In this document: positions 12,211 through 24,020 of the stretch, piece after piece | Layout of the letters: the number at the start of each line of letters is the position of its first letter | Numbering within the stretch: the stretch's first letter is position 1 | Origin: Nectonema munidae | Lineage: Eukaryota; Nematomorpha; Nectonematoida; Nectonematidae | Direction: 5' to 3' | Assembly: GCA_030549495.1 (NCBI GenBank) | Contig: JAUIRK010000993.1 | Location: forward strand, 913,501-977,500 | DNA: 64,000 nt | Notes under the pieces: model-generated | Told to the model about the DNA's origin: nothing | Seen by the model: the letters and a program-made list of their open reading frames with translations, nothing else | The model's database searches: none | Position numbers and translations under genes: made by a program

Positions 12211-12640
12211 ATGTCTGCTTTTGAGGAACTGTCTGATGACGAGGATATCTCGCCTGAATCTTATTCATACTTACATACATTGGAATTGAAAGAGGAATTC
12301 GAGAAAACAAGAGAATAAACGCCCCTCTTTCCTATAATAATCTGAAATGTTTATTCTCGTCTTGATCAGTCACTGCCTAGTACGAATCATAGCGTTGAGG
12401 CCTTTAGTAACTCTTTAAATAAATCTGTCAACAGTAGTCACCCTAATTTTTGCAAGTTAATGGATTCTTTTAAAAATGAGGAAAGTTTGGCTGTTACAAA
12501 AAGAATCCATGTGGAAAGAGGAGATAAACTTTCAATGAGGCAGAGATCTTAATGTTCGGCTTGGAAATCGAATCACCAAGTATGATAGCAATAACAAAAT
12601 GTTGTATGTATTTAAAAGGCATCGCATATAACATGCATGT
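12211..12640 (+). pseudogene. Decayed MULE-type transposase C-terminus
   Basis: From 12373 to 12552 the plus strand encodes a frame containing NHSVEAFSNSLNKSVNSSHP and then LMDSFKNEESLA. This is the conserved C-terminal pattern of MULE transposases of the FLYWCH-associated kind (usually NxVExWH...SCxHPNIWKFIxxLKxEQ). The normal continuation DLNVRLGNRITKYDS follows in the next frame at about 12541, and MYLKGIAYN (family: YLRGIAHN) in a third frame at about 12600-12630, so at least two frameshifts are present. Just upstream, 12211-12318 is a short acidic ORF starting MSAFEELSDDED, possibly unrelated. No terminal repeats were found, and the catalytic core is absent. A DNA-transposon fossil. Confidence 0.7.
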
Positions 12641-12814
12641 TTTAGATGTTCACTATTTTAAAAGAGTTTTTTTATATTTTTTCAAATAAAATATTCTAAC
12701 TATACCTATATAACTATTCTCTATACCTATTTATATATGTTCAATAAATGAATTTAAATTTTTTATTACCTCTTTAATACCACTGATCCAAAAATGAGAG
12801 GTAACTTGAATTTC

Positions 12815-12905
12815 CATGAAAATGATAGCAAAAAATGCAGCTAGCGATTTTAGGAAAAGTCATGAAATTTAAACGGATATAATTCAGCCAATGTTGTACA
12901 ATAAC
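12815..12905 (+). repeat. Dispersed repeat, copy shared with 22076-22140
   Basis: The words GCAGCTAGCGATTTTAGGAAA and GGATATAATTCAGCCAATG match GTAGCTAGCGATTTAGGAAA and GAATATAATTCAGTTTAG at 22084-22140 in the same orientation. The shared part is about 65-85 bp. It is probably a fragment of a transposable element, and lies close to the MULE remnant here, but the second copy has no MULE sequence that I can see. Confidence 0.5.
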
Positions 12906-13867
12906 ATTTTTAGTGAAGGCCAGGGGTAAGGACGTGCAACATGTGTCCATTTTTTAATGTATTTTATAATTAAACTTATAAAATTTGATTTGATTAGGTT
13001 TTAAAGCAATGTTAATACTTAGTATCACTTATTATCTTTTTAACTTTGATTATTATTTTCAAATAAAGAGTGTGAAATTTTAACTCTGTTTTACTTTCAC
13101 TTCAAGTTTTTTATGAATTTTAGCTTCCCGATAAAAGTGATTTCCCGCCTGAGTAACAGACTTGCCTATACTAAAGTGAAAAATCGCTTTCAGGTTGATT
13201 AGATGTTTTTCTCATTTCCTTGAAGTTCGGTAATAGAGTACACATATGCAAATATTAAATTTATTGCTAGCATCAAAATCAGTATTGAAAATGTGAGTGG
13301 TGGTGTACTGCAACATGCCTTGAAGCGTTCAAATGTAACACACACACACACAATACACACAACAGAATTTATCAAAAATGTCAACAAAGAAAATTTATGA
13401 CTAAAATTATGGTAGAAAACACTAAAGTAAAAATCTATTTTATTTATTACTAATTCTAAAAAATAATTTTAAAACAGAGATATAAGAGATATAAAATGGG
13501 AAAATGAGGCAAAATTATTATCAATGATATGAAAAGAGCTTACAGATGAAAAATAAATTCATAAAAGTAGGTTTTGTTGAGAGTATTGGTTGGTGGTGTT
13601 AAATAGAAAGAAGATATCACAACACCAGCTATGCATTAAAATATAAAAAGAAAAGAGATTTAAGAGAATGCGAAAAAAGGAAAAAACTTATTTTACTTAT
13701 ATGGAATAGAAAATGGTAGCTGCTAAGTTGAGCTAGTGCTATTGGCTAAGATATGGCAGTGATTATAGGATCAAACGTAGCATGGCATATACCTAATTTG
13801 AATGATAAAGGCTTATATCATCCTTACACACTTTTATTCAAAAATAGCAAAGGAAAAATAATGGTTA
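12906..13867. other. No gene seen
   Basis: AT-rich sequence with a short CA microsatellite at about 13339-13351. No supported coding frame, RNA gene or paired repeat. Confidence 0.4.
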
Positions 13868-13988
13868 CCCGTTAACGACCAGAATAATCAGACGATATCT
13901 AATGTAAAGCAGAAGATTCGTATTAAAAAGCTTTGATAAACGCAGACGATTTTATTTTTGTAAACTCGACTATAGTCGACTCTGGGCG
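13868..13988. mobile_element. piggyBac-type MITE, copy 1
   Basis: This starts CCCGTTAACGACCAGAATAA, preceded by TTA, and ends in GGGCG directly before TTAA (13989-13992). Inside are the words CAGACGATATC and AAACGCAGACGATTTTA, the reverse complement of the CGTCTGCGTTTATTAATGC / GATATCGTCTG pair in the copies at 29544 and 39233. CCC..GGG ends next to TTAA define the piggyBac superfamily. It is non-coding and about 120 bp long. Confidence 0.75.
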
Positions 13989-14283
13989 TTAAAAAGGTTT
14001 AGCGCGGCCAGTTTCCCAAGCCCTTTTAGCACAGTACTAGTTAGTAGGTTAATAGGCCTTCCGAAAAAATCTATATTGCAATTTATAAAAAAAATTAAGC
14101 GTAACAATAAAATCGTTTTGTCGAACACAGAATAGAAAAGATCAACTCCAAGTTTGTCAATGCAAAAATCATATTCGAGATGCTTTCAAAGAAAAACCAA
14201 TTAAACGCATAAAATAGCAAGATTGATTAGAAATTATATCCAATAAATGGCGCTGCACTAAGAATTTGAAAATAGATCAATCT

Positions 14284-14409
14284 ACAATTTTTAGTTCTAT
14301 TTTGTCATTTTGAAAATTCTATTTCAAAAAATATGTGATTATTTGCAAAAAGACAAATTAGAATGGTAAAAAGACAAGATAGAATAGGACAAAATAGAAC
14401 TAAAAATAG
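14284..14409. repeat. 21-bp foldback repeat, copy 2
   Basis: The left arm starts ATTTTTAGTTCTATTTTGTC and the right arm ends in its complement GACAAAATAGAACTAAAAAT, so the two ends are exact inverted copies of 20 bp. Internal GAC words fall at 14354 and 14375, a 21-bp step. Read outward on the plus strand, the right arm encodes QKDKLEW, KDKIE and DKIELKN segments broken by two stops. Same family as the copies at 9588, 15048 and 22535. Confidence 0.75.
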
Positions 14410-14825
14410 TATACGTGTTTTTTTAATTCACAAATAATATAATTAAAATTTAAATAATGAAGAGAAATAACTTGAAAATTTTAATTAAAGTGTTGAATTC
14501 AAACTGCGCCAGCTCCTAGAATTTGACAGCTGATTTGATCCTTGCCGAAGTACTGATTGTTATTTAGCTTAGCCATATAAACTAAATAGTTATATGTACG
14601 GAGAATTTTTCTATTAAGATATTAAGTAAATGATTGTAATAATATAAAATGAACACTTTCTAAAATATATCGACTTTCATAAGTATTTATGAATCAAGTT
14701 AAATGAATAATAGTTATTGCTAAAAAAATACTGCTAAATCAGGATTTTTTATAGGGGGGCAACATTTTTTTTAGGTTGGACTATTTTTAATTGCATACAA
14801 TAAAATATCTATATTTACCATTTTT

Positions 14826-15020
14826 ACAACGATAAAGTAAAGGTAATTTATTCGGCACAACGTTAAAGGATTATAAATTTTCGCTACAATCAGCTTTTAT
14901 TTAACAAGAACTCTCTTCGCTCTGAAGATTGTGGTTTTTTATTTGAAAAAGCTGATTGTGAGCGAAAATTTATAATCCTTTAACGTTGTGTCCAATAAAT
15001 TACCTTTACTTTATCGTTGT
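14826..15020. repeat. Long inverted repeat (hairpin), about 73-bp arms
   Basis: The left arm 14826-14898 (ACAACGATAAAGTAAAGG ... CAATCAGCTTTT) and right arm 14947-15020 (AAAAGCTGATTGTG ... CTTTATCGTTGT) are near-perfect complements. They are separated by a spacer of about 48 bp. The arms have only a few mismatches, so the structure is young or maintained. It stands directly beside the 21-bp foldback element at 15048. It could be a MITE of the palindromic kind; I found no clear target duplication. Confidence 0.85.
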
Positions 15021-15047
15021 ACTTACCTTCACTAATTTGATGGGCAC

Positions 15048-15335
15048 CATTTTTACTTCTAAATTGTCTTTTTTAGTTCGAAAGTGTCTTTATTCAATTC
15101 TAATTTGTCTTTTTTTAGTTCTAATTTGTCTTTTTTCAAATCTAAATAGTCTTTTTTTAATTCTATTTTGTCTTTTTTAAGTCCTAAATTGTCTTTTTTC
15201 TATTTTATTCTGTATTTTAGAAAGAGCGTTTAGAATTAAAAAAAGAAGCCATTTTAGAATTGAAAAAAGACAAATTAGAATTGAAAAAAGATAATTTAGA
15301 ACTAAAAAAAAAGATGATTTAGAAGTAAAACTGGT
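15048..15335. repeat. 21-bp foldback repeat with heptad coding potential, copy 3
   Basis: The left arm holds eight units. Their GTCT/GTAT anchor lies at 15066, 15086, 15107, 15128, 15149, 15170, 15191 and 15212, so the step is 20 and then 21 six times. The inverted right arm continues to 15335 with anchors about 21-23 bp apart. Both ends carry the same word (TTTTACTTCTAAAT). On the minus strand the left arm is open for six heptads of the type KKDKLEL; on the plus strand the right arm reads ELKKDKLELKKDNLELKK. Thus each arm, read outward, encodes the same coiled-coil repeat. The organisation resembles Drosophila FB foldback elements, whose arms are built of short tandem units; homology to FB is not implied. 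Confidence 0.85.
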
Positions 15336-16743
<1,408 letters not shown>

Positions 16744-18026
16744 CGATTATTATATCATTGAGTTTGACATGATGTCTTATATATTTAAATAGGCGCTATA
16801 TAAATTAGTGTAAGAAATATAAGGAACACGATTGAATGATTTTCAACATTCAAGTATCACACACACTATGCCATGAATCTCAAACAACATTAGCCTGGAC
16901 GGGAAAGGTGGGTGAATTGACACCTCAAATTTTTGCAAAATAAAGAGCCATTCCACACACAAGACACACTGATCTGTGAAGATATAAAGGTTAAATTCGG
17001 ATGAGATTTGAAATCAATCGATAAAAACCAATAAATGCGAACAAATTCCATTCGCATATTTGAATATAACCACCTTATTCATATGGTTTCACGAAAGAGG
17101 AAAAGAACATTTAAATGAACAAATACAACGATATGAATGGCATTGATAACAAAATGAATGAAAAAGGGGTAGTATTATTTAGTAACAAAATGTCAATATT
17201 TTATGTAAAAATTGATTTGCCATTTTCACAAATACAGTTGTTTCTTTCATTTAAATGCGCAAAAATCAATAGAATAACGCATAACAGAAAAACCCAAGTT
17301 TCGGGTTGCATTACTTTCTATATTTTCTTAGCAAACTAATATTCATGAAGATCGGATGTTCTCAACCAATGTGACCCCAAAATCGGTGATTGAAGTATCA
17401 TTTATCAATCCAAGTTTTTAACCAGTCTTATCTCTAGAAACCTTGATACTGGGTTAAACCTTTCATTACCAGTGATCATATATGATACATGAAACAAAGT
17501 GCCTTTTTCATGCTTAAATATAAATATATATATTTCCAATTATTCTGTTGAATCACAAATCAGATAAGATAAACACAGAAAATAATCAATCACTCAAAAA
17601 TTATTGATCTAAGATCACACTATTTAAAAATAACTAAATAAAATTTAGCACGATCATTGCAACTTTGTCATTTTTCTCAAAAAAGTTATTTCTTATCGGT
17701 ATTGCCTTATTATTATTATAAGGTCCATTTTACAATACGTGAGAAGTCGTTTTGTGAAATGCACAGAAATAGGCATGTTCCAATTTCAAAAATAGATTTC
17801 ATTTTTAGATTCTTGTAGTAGATTTCAGATATCGTTTTTGATGATAAAGCATAATAATGAATGAAGTATGGATATAATTAATTACTTTGCCGTGTGTGTT
17901 ATTATTCATTTTACAGCTTTAAATATTAAAGCAATCATCTACTTTGATGATTTATTAATTAATTTTCAGCTGTTGGTCTGAAAAATCACGCGTACAAATA
18001 AAAAGTGTTCATACTCTACTATTATA
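16744..18026. other. No gene seen
   Basis: AT-rich non-coding DNA. Around 17360-17400 the words TTCTCAACCAATGTGACCCC resemble the end of a hAT element, but no partner end was found. Nothing else is supported. Confidence 0.35.
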
Positions 18027-18034
18027 GGAAACTT

Positions 18035-18313
18035 CCGGGCCGGCCTTAGGCCACTGCAACCTATGCGGCCGCAGTGGGCCCCGCGCTTCTCATTTTTTTA
18101 TTTTGATGATGTATTGTATGATTTCGCTAAATGCAAGATTCGCAAAGTAAAGCTACTTTGATCGTCATTTTGTGTTAATGAAAAAGTAATAAAACAAATC
18201 CCTTTTCTTTTTTTCAAAATCTTATTTCTCACTTTTAATCTTTTTTCCTACCCACGCTGGGCCCCGCGCAATCCATTTTCCATAGGGCTCCGCGAACACT
18301 AGGGCTGGCCCCG
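18035..18313. mobile_element. GC-rich hAT-type MITE with 8-bp duplication
   Basis: The element starts CCGGGCCGGCCTTAGGCC and ends in AGGGCTGGCCCCG; the ends are inverted copies of each other with several mismatches. Exact 8-bp direct repeats GGAAACTT flank it at 18027-18034 and 18314-18321. It is non-coding, about 280 bp, and very GC-rich at its ends against an AT-rich background. Internal GGGCCCCGCGC words occur near both ends. Confidence 0.85.
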
Positions 18314-18321
18314 GGAAACTT

Positions 18322-18899
18322 AGCCAATCGAAAGAGAAGATAACTACGACTGTGTTATGTAACTATATTTGTTTATCAAATTAAACTAAAGCTTTTTCAC
18401 CCCAAAAAACACTCAATGGCTTCATTTGGTGAACAAGATCTTTAATTAATTTTAAATATTCTCTACACTGATTTATCGATAAATAATATCCATAAATAAT
18501 TTGGATTTATCGACAGATCGTGGCCCCTAACTATGCCTAGGTGAATGATCAAATTGACCAGCTATCTAACTTACTTCCTTTTAAGAAGCACGCTAAGAAA
18601 TTAACCTAGAACTATTTAGTTTTGAAGAACAAGTTCCCCAATTACTTATTTTGTTATTCGAGACCATTATTCATATAAAAAGTAAAGTTAAACTAGTTAT
18701 TCTTCAAAAGAGGCATCGGTAACCTTGGTTTTGAAAAGCTCCTAAAAAATAACTACTTGATTAGTTTTTTTACAAACACCTCATTTTAAATAAAATAGAT
18801 GTAATAGCGGGTTCTCAATATGATAACCTCTATATCATGGTTTCTTCTGGGCGAAAATGGAATTTTGATGGACAAATTATTAAGCAAATAGTTCGGCTT
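18322..18899. other. No gene seen
   Basis: AT-rich DNA with palindromic ATTTATCGATAAAT-type words around 18470-18520. No coding frame is supported. Confidence 0.35.
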
Positions 18900-19100
18900 T
18901 GTTTAAATAAAATAATCAGATATTTTTTGAAAAAATTTACTTTTTGCATAAGAATTTCATGTGGTCAGAATTTCAATCAAAGTCAAACTTTCTCTAATCA
19001 TAAATCACAGGTGAAAAATTACTTATTATTCAGAATAAAGATTTGTTTAAACTCAAAATAAACAGAACGAGTGATATATACTTTTTCATGCAATAAGGAA
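18900..19100 (+). repeat. Dispersed repeat, partner at 40075-40260
   Basis: The stretch containing TAATCATAAATC, TTCAGAATAAAGATTTGTTTAAAC and TTTTTCATGCAATAAGG lines up in order and spacing with 40120-40240 (GGAATCATAAATC, CTCAGAATTAAGGATTTGTT, TTTTTTGCATAATGGG). The direction is the same. Divergence is high, so these are old copies of one element. No coding potential is shared. Confidence 0.5.
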
Positions 19101-19584
19101 TCTTTGGAAGAGTTCATTGAAGATAGAATCAAGAATTTGTTTCAAACATTAAAAGAGTTATCAACTTCTATGTACTTATCTTTTTTTAAATATTTTTTAT
19201 CTAATGGCAGGTTCTGGAAATCAATTCCATACCTAAAACAACACATTAAATAACATTAAAAATGAAGTTAAAAAAGAAAAAATAGGTGTATCATGTTGTT
19301 AGTTTCAAAGTATTCATTCTTTTTACAAAAGAAAAAGCCAAATAATTTTATGTTATTGACAATTTTTTTTATAAGTTTCAACAAATTAAATATTGGAATT
19401 AAAATATACTAAATTTTGAAAAAGTGCGTCACTAACTTAAAAAGCTTGAAAAGCACTGAGATAATCCAGCAAATACCAATTATTTTCAAAGTTTGATTAT
19501 AATTCGTTAATTTGTAATACATGTGTATACACAGGCACATAGCCAAGTATAGGCCAGAAAAGGAAAGGAGAAACTAGAATTAGG

Positions 19585-19905
19585 GCCCTCACATACGGAG
19601 GCAGAAGGGGCATATCCCGGTCGGCGATATATTCCCAATTTTATAAATACACGCCAATGGTTACAAATGAGAAAAAACTTTTAAAATTTCATATCAATTT
19701 TAATGGAAATGAATTTTTACGGTGTGATTAATGGATAAAAATATCTTTTGTTCAACACACCTGAAACCTGACATTCATTTTGTAAGATTATTCTTTAAAA
19801 ATGGTGTCTGAATTTCTTTAATGATAAAATATATAATATTATTAAGAGTGGGACTTAGGGAGGGAGGGAGGGGGGTCTCTAAAACTCCTGGGGCGCCATT
19901 ATAAA
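19585..19905 (-). repeat. Repeat family X, copy 2 (inverted)
   Basis: Its reverse complement matches 1060-1350: both contain GTTTCAGGTGTG, ATTCATTTCCATT and a GGGCATATGCCCC-like palindromic end. A GGGAGGGAGGGAGGGG run lies at 19857-19874 near its end. No target duplication could be identified for this copy. Confidence 0.5.
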
Positions 19906-19959
19906 TTTTTAAGTATAAATCTAATTTTTAATTATAAGTTTTTATATACGAAAGAGTTC

Positions 19960-20325
19960 ACAAACCAAGTAAAAAAAATTCCATTTTTATAATTATTTGA
20001 CAAATCATTTTTAATATAGATAAAAATCTTGACGCATCCATTCTAGCATATAATAAAATATTGAAAAACGTAATCTTCAAATCTTACAATGAAAGATACA
20101 CCGGCAATAGACAAGGGAAAGATAAATTCCAATGATTAAAGAGTCTTTGTGCAAAGATTGCTTCTTTTCAAAAGAGAATACTCTAAAATATTACATGGTA
20201 GCTTACAATAATTAACAAAAGTGATTATAGAATAATTTATTTCAGTTTTTTTACAAATAGAGTCAACTTTTTGAGGTCGTTAGGTCAATTTTTGAATGAT
20301 TTATAGGTCAACCTTTGTTGTCGCT
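19960..20325 (-). repeat. Repeat family Y, copy 2 (inverted)
   Basis: The reverse complement starts CTAGCGACAACAAAGGTTGACC and aligns with 1431-1820, including AATCACTTTTGTTAATTATTGTAAG and the MDxSxFLSxLKM-coding tail. Compared with copy 1, the order of X and Y is reversed in element orientation (X then Y at 1011-1850; Y then X here), so the two pairs arose by separate insertions or after rearrangement. Confidence 0.55.
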
Positions 20326-20412
20326 AGTAATATCATATCTTGTAAATTAAAAATGTATTAAGCGACCAATTCTCGAAGAACTATAAGCATGGGATATACA
20401 GTATTATTTATC

Positions 20413-21621
20413 CAGGGCGATGAAAAATTGACCCAAAAAAATGGAAAAAATTGACTTTTACTCGGAGAAAAAATTGACTTTATCGACTTTTTAAAGTTTC
20501 ATTGAATTAAACAACTATGAACACTTTAGAGAAAGTATTGAAAATTATTTCAAAGAATCCATGACTTTGTAATACAACAACATATAATTAATGACATTTG
20601 CTGATTTAAAATTCGATCATTTTTTAGCAGTTTTTTCAGTTTAAAAAAAGATCTTTCTACTTCTAAAGTTAAAACTTGACAATTTTGTAATTTGGGATAA
20701 GTACTGCGAGAGATTGGAGAGTTTTCCATATTCATGATTTTATTGATTTCATTTTATTTGAATCTATTTTCAAGATAACTTTTAACGCCACATTCGTCTT
20801 AAATGAAATAATGTTGAAGGAACAAGTAAAGGCATCTTCGACTGAAAAAGTCTCGTTGTTGACTTTTTCCGATTAAATCAATTGATCATGAATATTCTCT
20901 AATTATTATTGTTAGCAAGTTTTGACACAGATTTTCTTTTTTTTAACAATTTCTTGATATTTGGCAATAAAATTCCATCATTTTCATCGTTAATTTTTTC
21001 ACTGATGGAAGATTTTAATGAAAATATTTTGCTGCTTGCAACCAATTTGTCAATTTCGTTACAATTGGAACTGAAGTGTTGCCGATAGGTTTGAAAAGAG
21101 AACATCTTTTTCTCTTACTAATTTTGAATGATTTAATGCTGGTAATCTACAATTTTGCAGAATAACTTAACTTTTAAGGTTAGCTTGTGTAAAAGATGTG
21201 AAAAACATGCAATGATAAAAAAAAGTTTGGGAATAAAATTCCATAACTTCTGCAGCGGATATATCGTATGTAACCGCGTTTTATCAACAAAAAAATTTGT
21301 CTTGCAAAAAACTTCTTCATGTTTAACCTCAGTCAGGCAAACTTTACAGTAAAACCTTTTATTAGATGAAAAAAAGCCCAACTATTGTGGAAGTGTTGAT
21401 ATAAAGAAGAAATCTTGTATGTATCGCTTTAACAATTTTAGGCACATTGAATCAAAAAGTGTCAATATAAAAATTGACTTTATTGACCTAAGCTCGAAAA
21501 ATTGACTTTAAAATTTGAAATTAGTTCAAAAAATTTTAGACTAAACAAGTAAAGATCTTCTTCAAAGAGTTTTTGCAAAAACGGAAATAAAAGTTGACTT
21601 TATTGACTTTTACTCGCCCTG
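20413..21621 (-). mobile_element. hAT element relic with partial transposase
   Basis: Terminal inverted repeats are CAGGGCGATGAAAAATTGACC on the left and, read inward from 21621, CAGGGCGAGTAAAAGTCAATAAAG. Both ends carry iterated TTGACT/TTGACC words. Minus-strand frames hold a zinc-finger N-terminus around 21280-21370 (RFYCKVC) and a hAT C-terminal dimerisation block around 20580-20700 (LEVERSFFKLKKLL; the family pattern is xxVERSFSxYKxxLxxxR). The middle of the transposase is missing or scrambled, so at 1.2 kb this is an internally deleted copy. Flanks share TTATC, too little for a firm 8-bp duplication. Confidence 0.75.
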
Positions 21622-22075
21622 CTTATCACTCTTTCTTCCCATTTTTATACATTTCAGATAATTTTTCATCTGGTAATAATCTTAAAAGCAATGATTTCTA
21701 GACTAATCTATAAAATCGGCACTTATTACACCGAATTTGAGCAGAATAATACACATAAATACATATTTGTATTTAGCAGATACACATAAAAACATATTTG
21801 TCAATAGAAATCACATGTAACATGAAGGCTGAAGGTCATCTCATATATAAAAGAAGTGATCAATAAGAAATGGAAGCGTAAAAGGCAAGCGGAAATGAGA
21901 ACTTTCTTCATCAGGCTTCCATGTATAAGATCATAAATTTAGCGAAAAAGTATATGAAACATGTCACAAATTCTCTACTCTATGTTGTGCAGAGAAGCTC
22001 TTGAAACATTTTCATTTTGTCTTTCTGTCGTCTTCTAAGTTTTTATCCTTTTATCAATATTTCCTTGAATATGAT

Positions 22076-22140
22076 ATCAAAAGATGTAGCTAGCGATTTA
22101 GGAAATGTAACGAAATTTTAATGAATATAATTCAGTTTAG
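22076..22140 (+). repeat. Dispersed repeat, copy shared with 12815-12905
   Basis: The words GTAGCTAGCGATTTAGGAAA and AATATAATTCAG are shared with 12815-12900 in the same orientation. Element family unknown. Confidence 0.5.
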
Positions 22141-22534
22141 AACTGCCCCATCATTGATAGGGTATGCTTAAAATTGGCGCAATTAACTTAGGCTTCAGGT
22201 TATTAGTATTGATTTATATATAATTGAAATAAATTTCAGACAGGCGTTAAACGAGAAAATTTATTAGAGTCGACAAGAATTCTGGATGATCTGTGACAAT
22301 TTTTTCGATCCTTAGATCCACAAACACTATTAGTATGAAGACAATGTTATCGAAAATAACGAGTTCGAGCATAGTTACGCAATTTGTTGCGAAACAAGAT
22401 GGCAGCCAAAAAATGAACAGACATTCATTTATCAATAATGAATGTCTAAAACCCAGAATATGTTGATGAAATTTAATACTAAACACACTACCAGCTATTT
22501 TATCTTTACTATATCCTAATTTTATTCATATATA

Positions 22535-23551
22535 TACACCATTTTTTTCTTTCTATTTTGTCTTTTTGCGATTTAATTTTGTCTTTTTGCCATTCTATTT
22601 CGTACTTTTGTAATCCTATTTTGCACTTTTGCGATTCTATCTTGTCGTATTGCAATTTCTAACTAAATAAGCACATGTGTTTTTTAAACAATACAACTAA
22701 AAAGAAATTGCTAAATTAAAATACAAAAATTTTGTAATTATAAAAATAAATAAAAAATTCATTAAAGAAATAATAAAAATTTGTAACAGTAATGACAAAC
22801 ACCTTTTAAAAAATTTTAAATTTTTTATCTGAAATAAATATCAAAAAAAGTTTAAATAAAAATGACACATGTCAATCAGTGCCGCAGGTAGCCGGGGCGG
22901 CCACTTTGATTGGCTATACCTCGCTATAGCCATCAGATACTAAAAAATTCTTAGTTCTAAAGTACACCTCGAAATCGCTTATAACGCAGCTCCCGTTTTT
23001 TGCAGTTTGTAAATGGTTAAACATATGACGCAAGTCTATTTTGACCTGCATATAATTATAACTGTCGGCGATAGTTTATTTGACGTGAACAACAGTGTAT
23101 GGTAAACATGAACAACAGTGTATCATCAAACATGCCAGTTTACAGTGCAGTTTGGTTGCGATACGATATGAGGATTTTCCAAAGTAAATCCTACGAAAAC
23201 TTATTCCTTCGAAGCCGGCTGATGATACAATACAACAGTCTATATAGGTGTATGAACAGTCACGTTGTGTGATTGGGTTCAAGCGGGTGGGTAATTATGC
23301 TGCTGTTTGCGCTAGAAAATTATAACGCGGATGCATACTATGGACCCCAGTTATGGCGTTATAACGGTTATTTTCTGTAGTAATATCACTGTAATGCTTT
23401 GCTACACTATGTCGATTGTTTTGCATACCGCACGCCATGGATGTCAAAACAATATTAAGACAACCAAATCAAAAATTTTAATTCAGATAGAGATGCAAAA
23501 TGACAAAATAGAATTGCAAAGGGGACAAAATAGAACTAAAAATCGTATACA
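22535..23551. repeat. 21-bp foldback repeat, copy 4, with 0.8 kb interior
   Basis: The left arm 22537-22660 has five units with anchors at 22560, 22581, 22602, 22623 and 22644, an exact 21-bp step. The right arm 23485-23551 is inverted and ends GACAAAATAGAACTAAAAAT, the same end as copy 2. Read outward on the minus strand, the left arm encodes LQYDKIE, SQKCKIG, LQKYEIE, WQKDKIK and SQKDKIE. The right arm on the plus strand gives MQNDKIELQ. The interior, about 22670-23480, is unusually GC-rich in part and includes a near-duplicate (GAACAACAGTGTATGGTAAACAT / GAACAACAGTGTATCATCAAACAT) and CGTTATAACG-type words. I recognise no gene in it. The pairing of these two arms as one element is inference. 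Confidence 0.6.
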
Positions 23552-24020
23552 TGTTTACTCTTTTTCCCTGTCTTATCACTTTCTTTTTACCTTATATTGA
23601 TTTTTAATTTTTATTATTCATTTATTGCCTTAAATTTTCTAAGGAAGAAGGCGTCTCAATATCTTAAGCAGAGCTTGTTATTATTTTATGAAAACATAAA
23701 GAAACGAATGTTTCAGTGATAAAAATTTGAAAAGAGATTTTTCTTGTAATCAAATTCTGTGAATAAAATCGATAGCAGAAATAGTATATCGAAGGACCAA
23801 AGAAAGTAAAAAGTAAGGATTTGGTCAAAAACTTGCTATCGATAAAAAATATTATATCACCAATTGGTTGACTTAGTTGACAAATCGAAAATTCAATTAG
23901 ATGCCAATACTGAGAACTAATAGAATCATTTTTTGACAAGATGAATGTTACATAGAAAGCTATCTATAGATACAAGATTTGCACAAGATGAAAAGAGTTT
24001 TACAAACGAATAATCCTGAA
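23552..24020. other. No gene seen
   Basis: AT-rich. If the exon at 24021-24176 is real, part of this is its 3' untranslated region on the minus strand; a TTTATT (AATAAA on minus) lies at about 23620. Confidence 0.3.

Noticed and set aside
14986-15180. Plus-strand frame of 64 codons rich in Leu, Phe and Ile
   Set aside because: It is the antisense reading of the 21-bp arm; the membrane-like text is a by-product of the T-rich strand.
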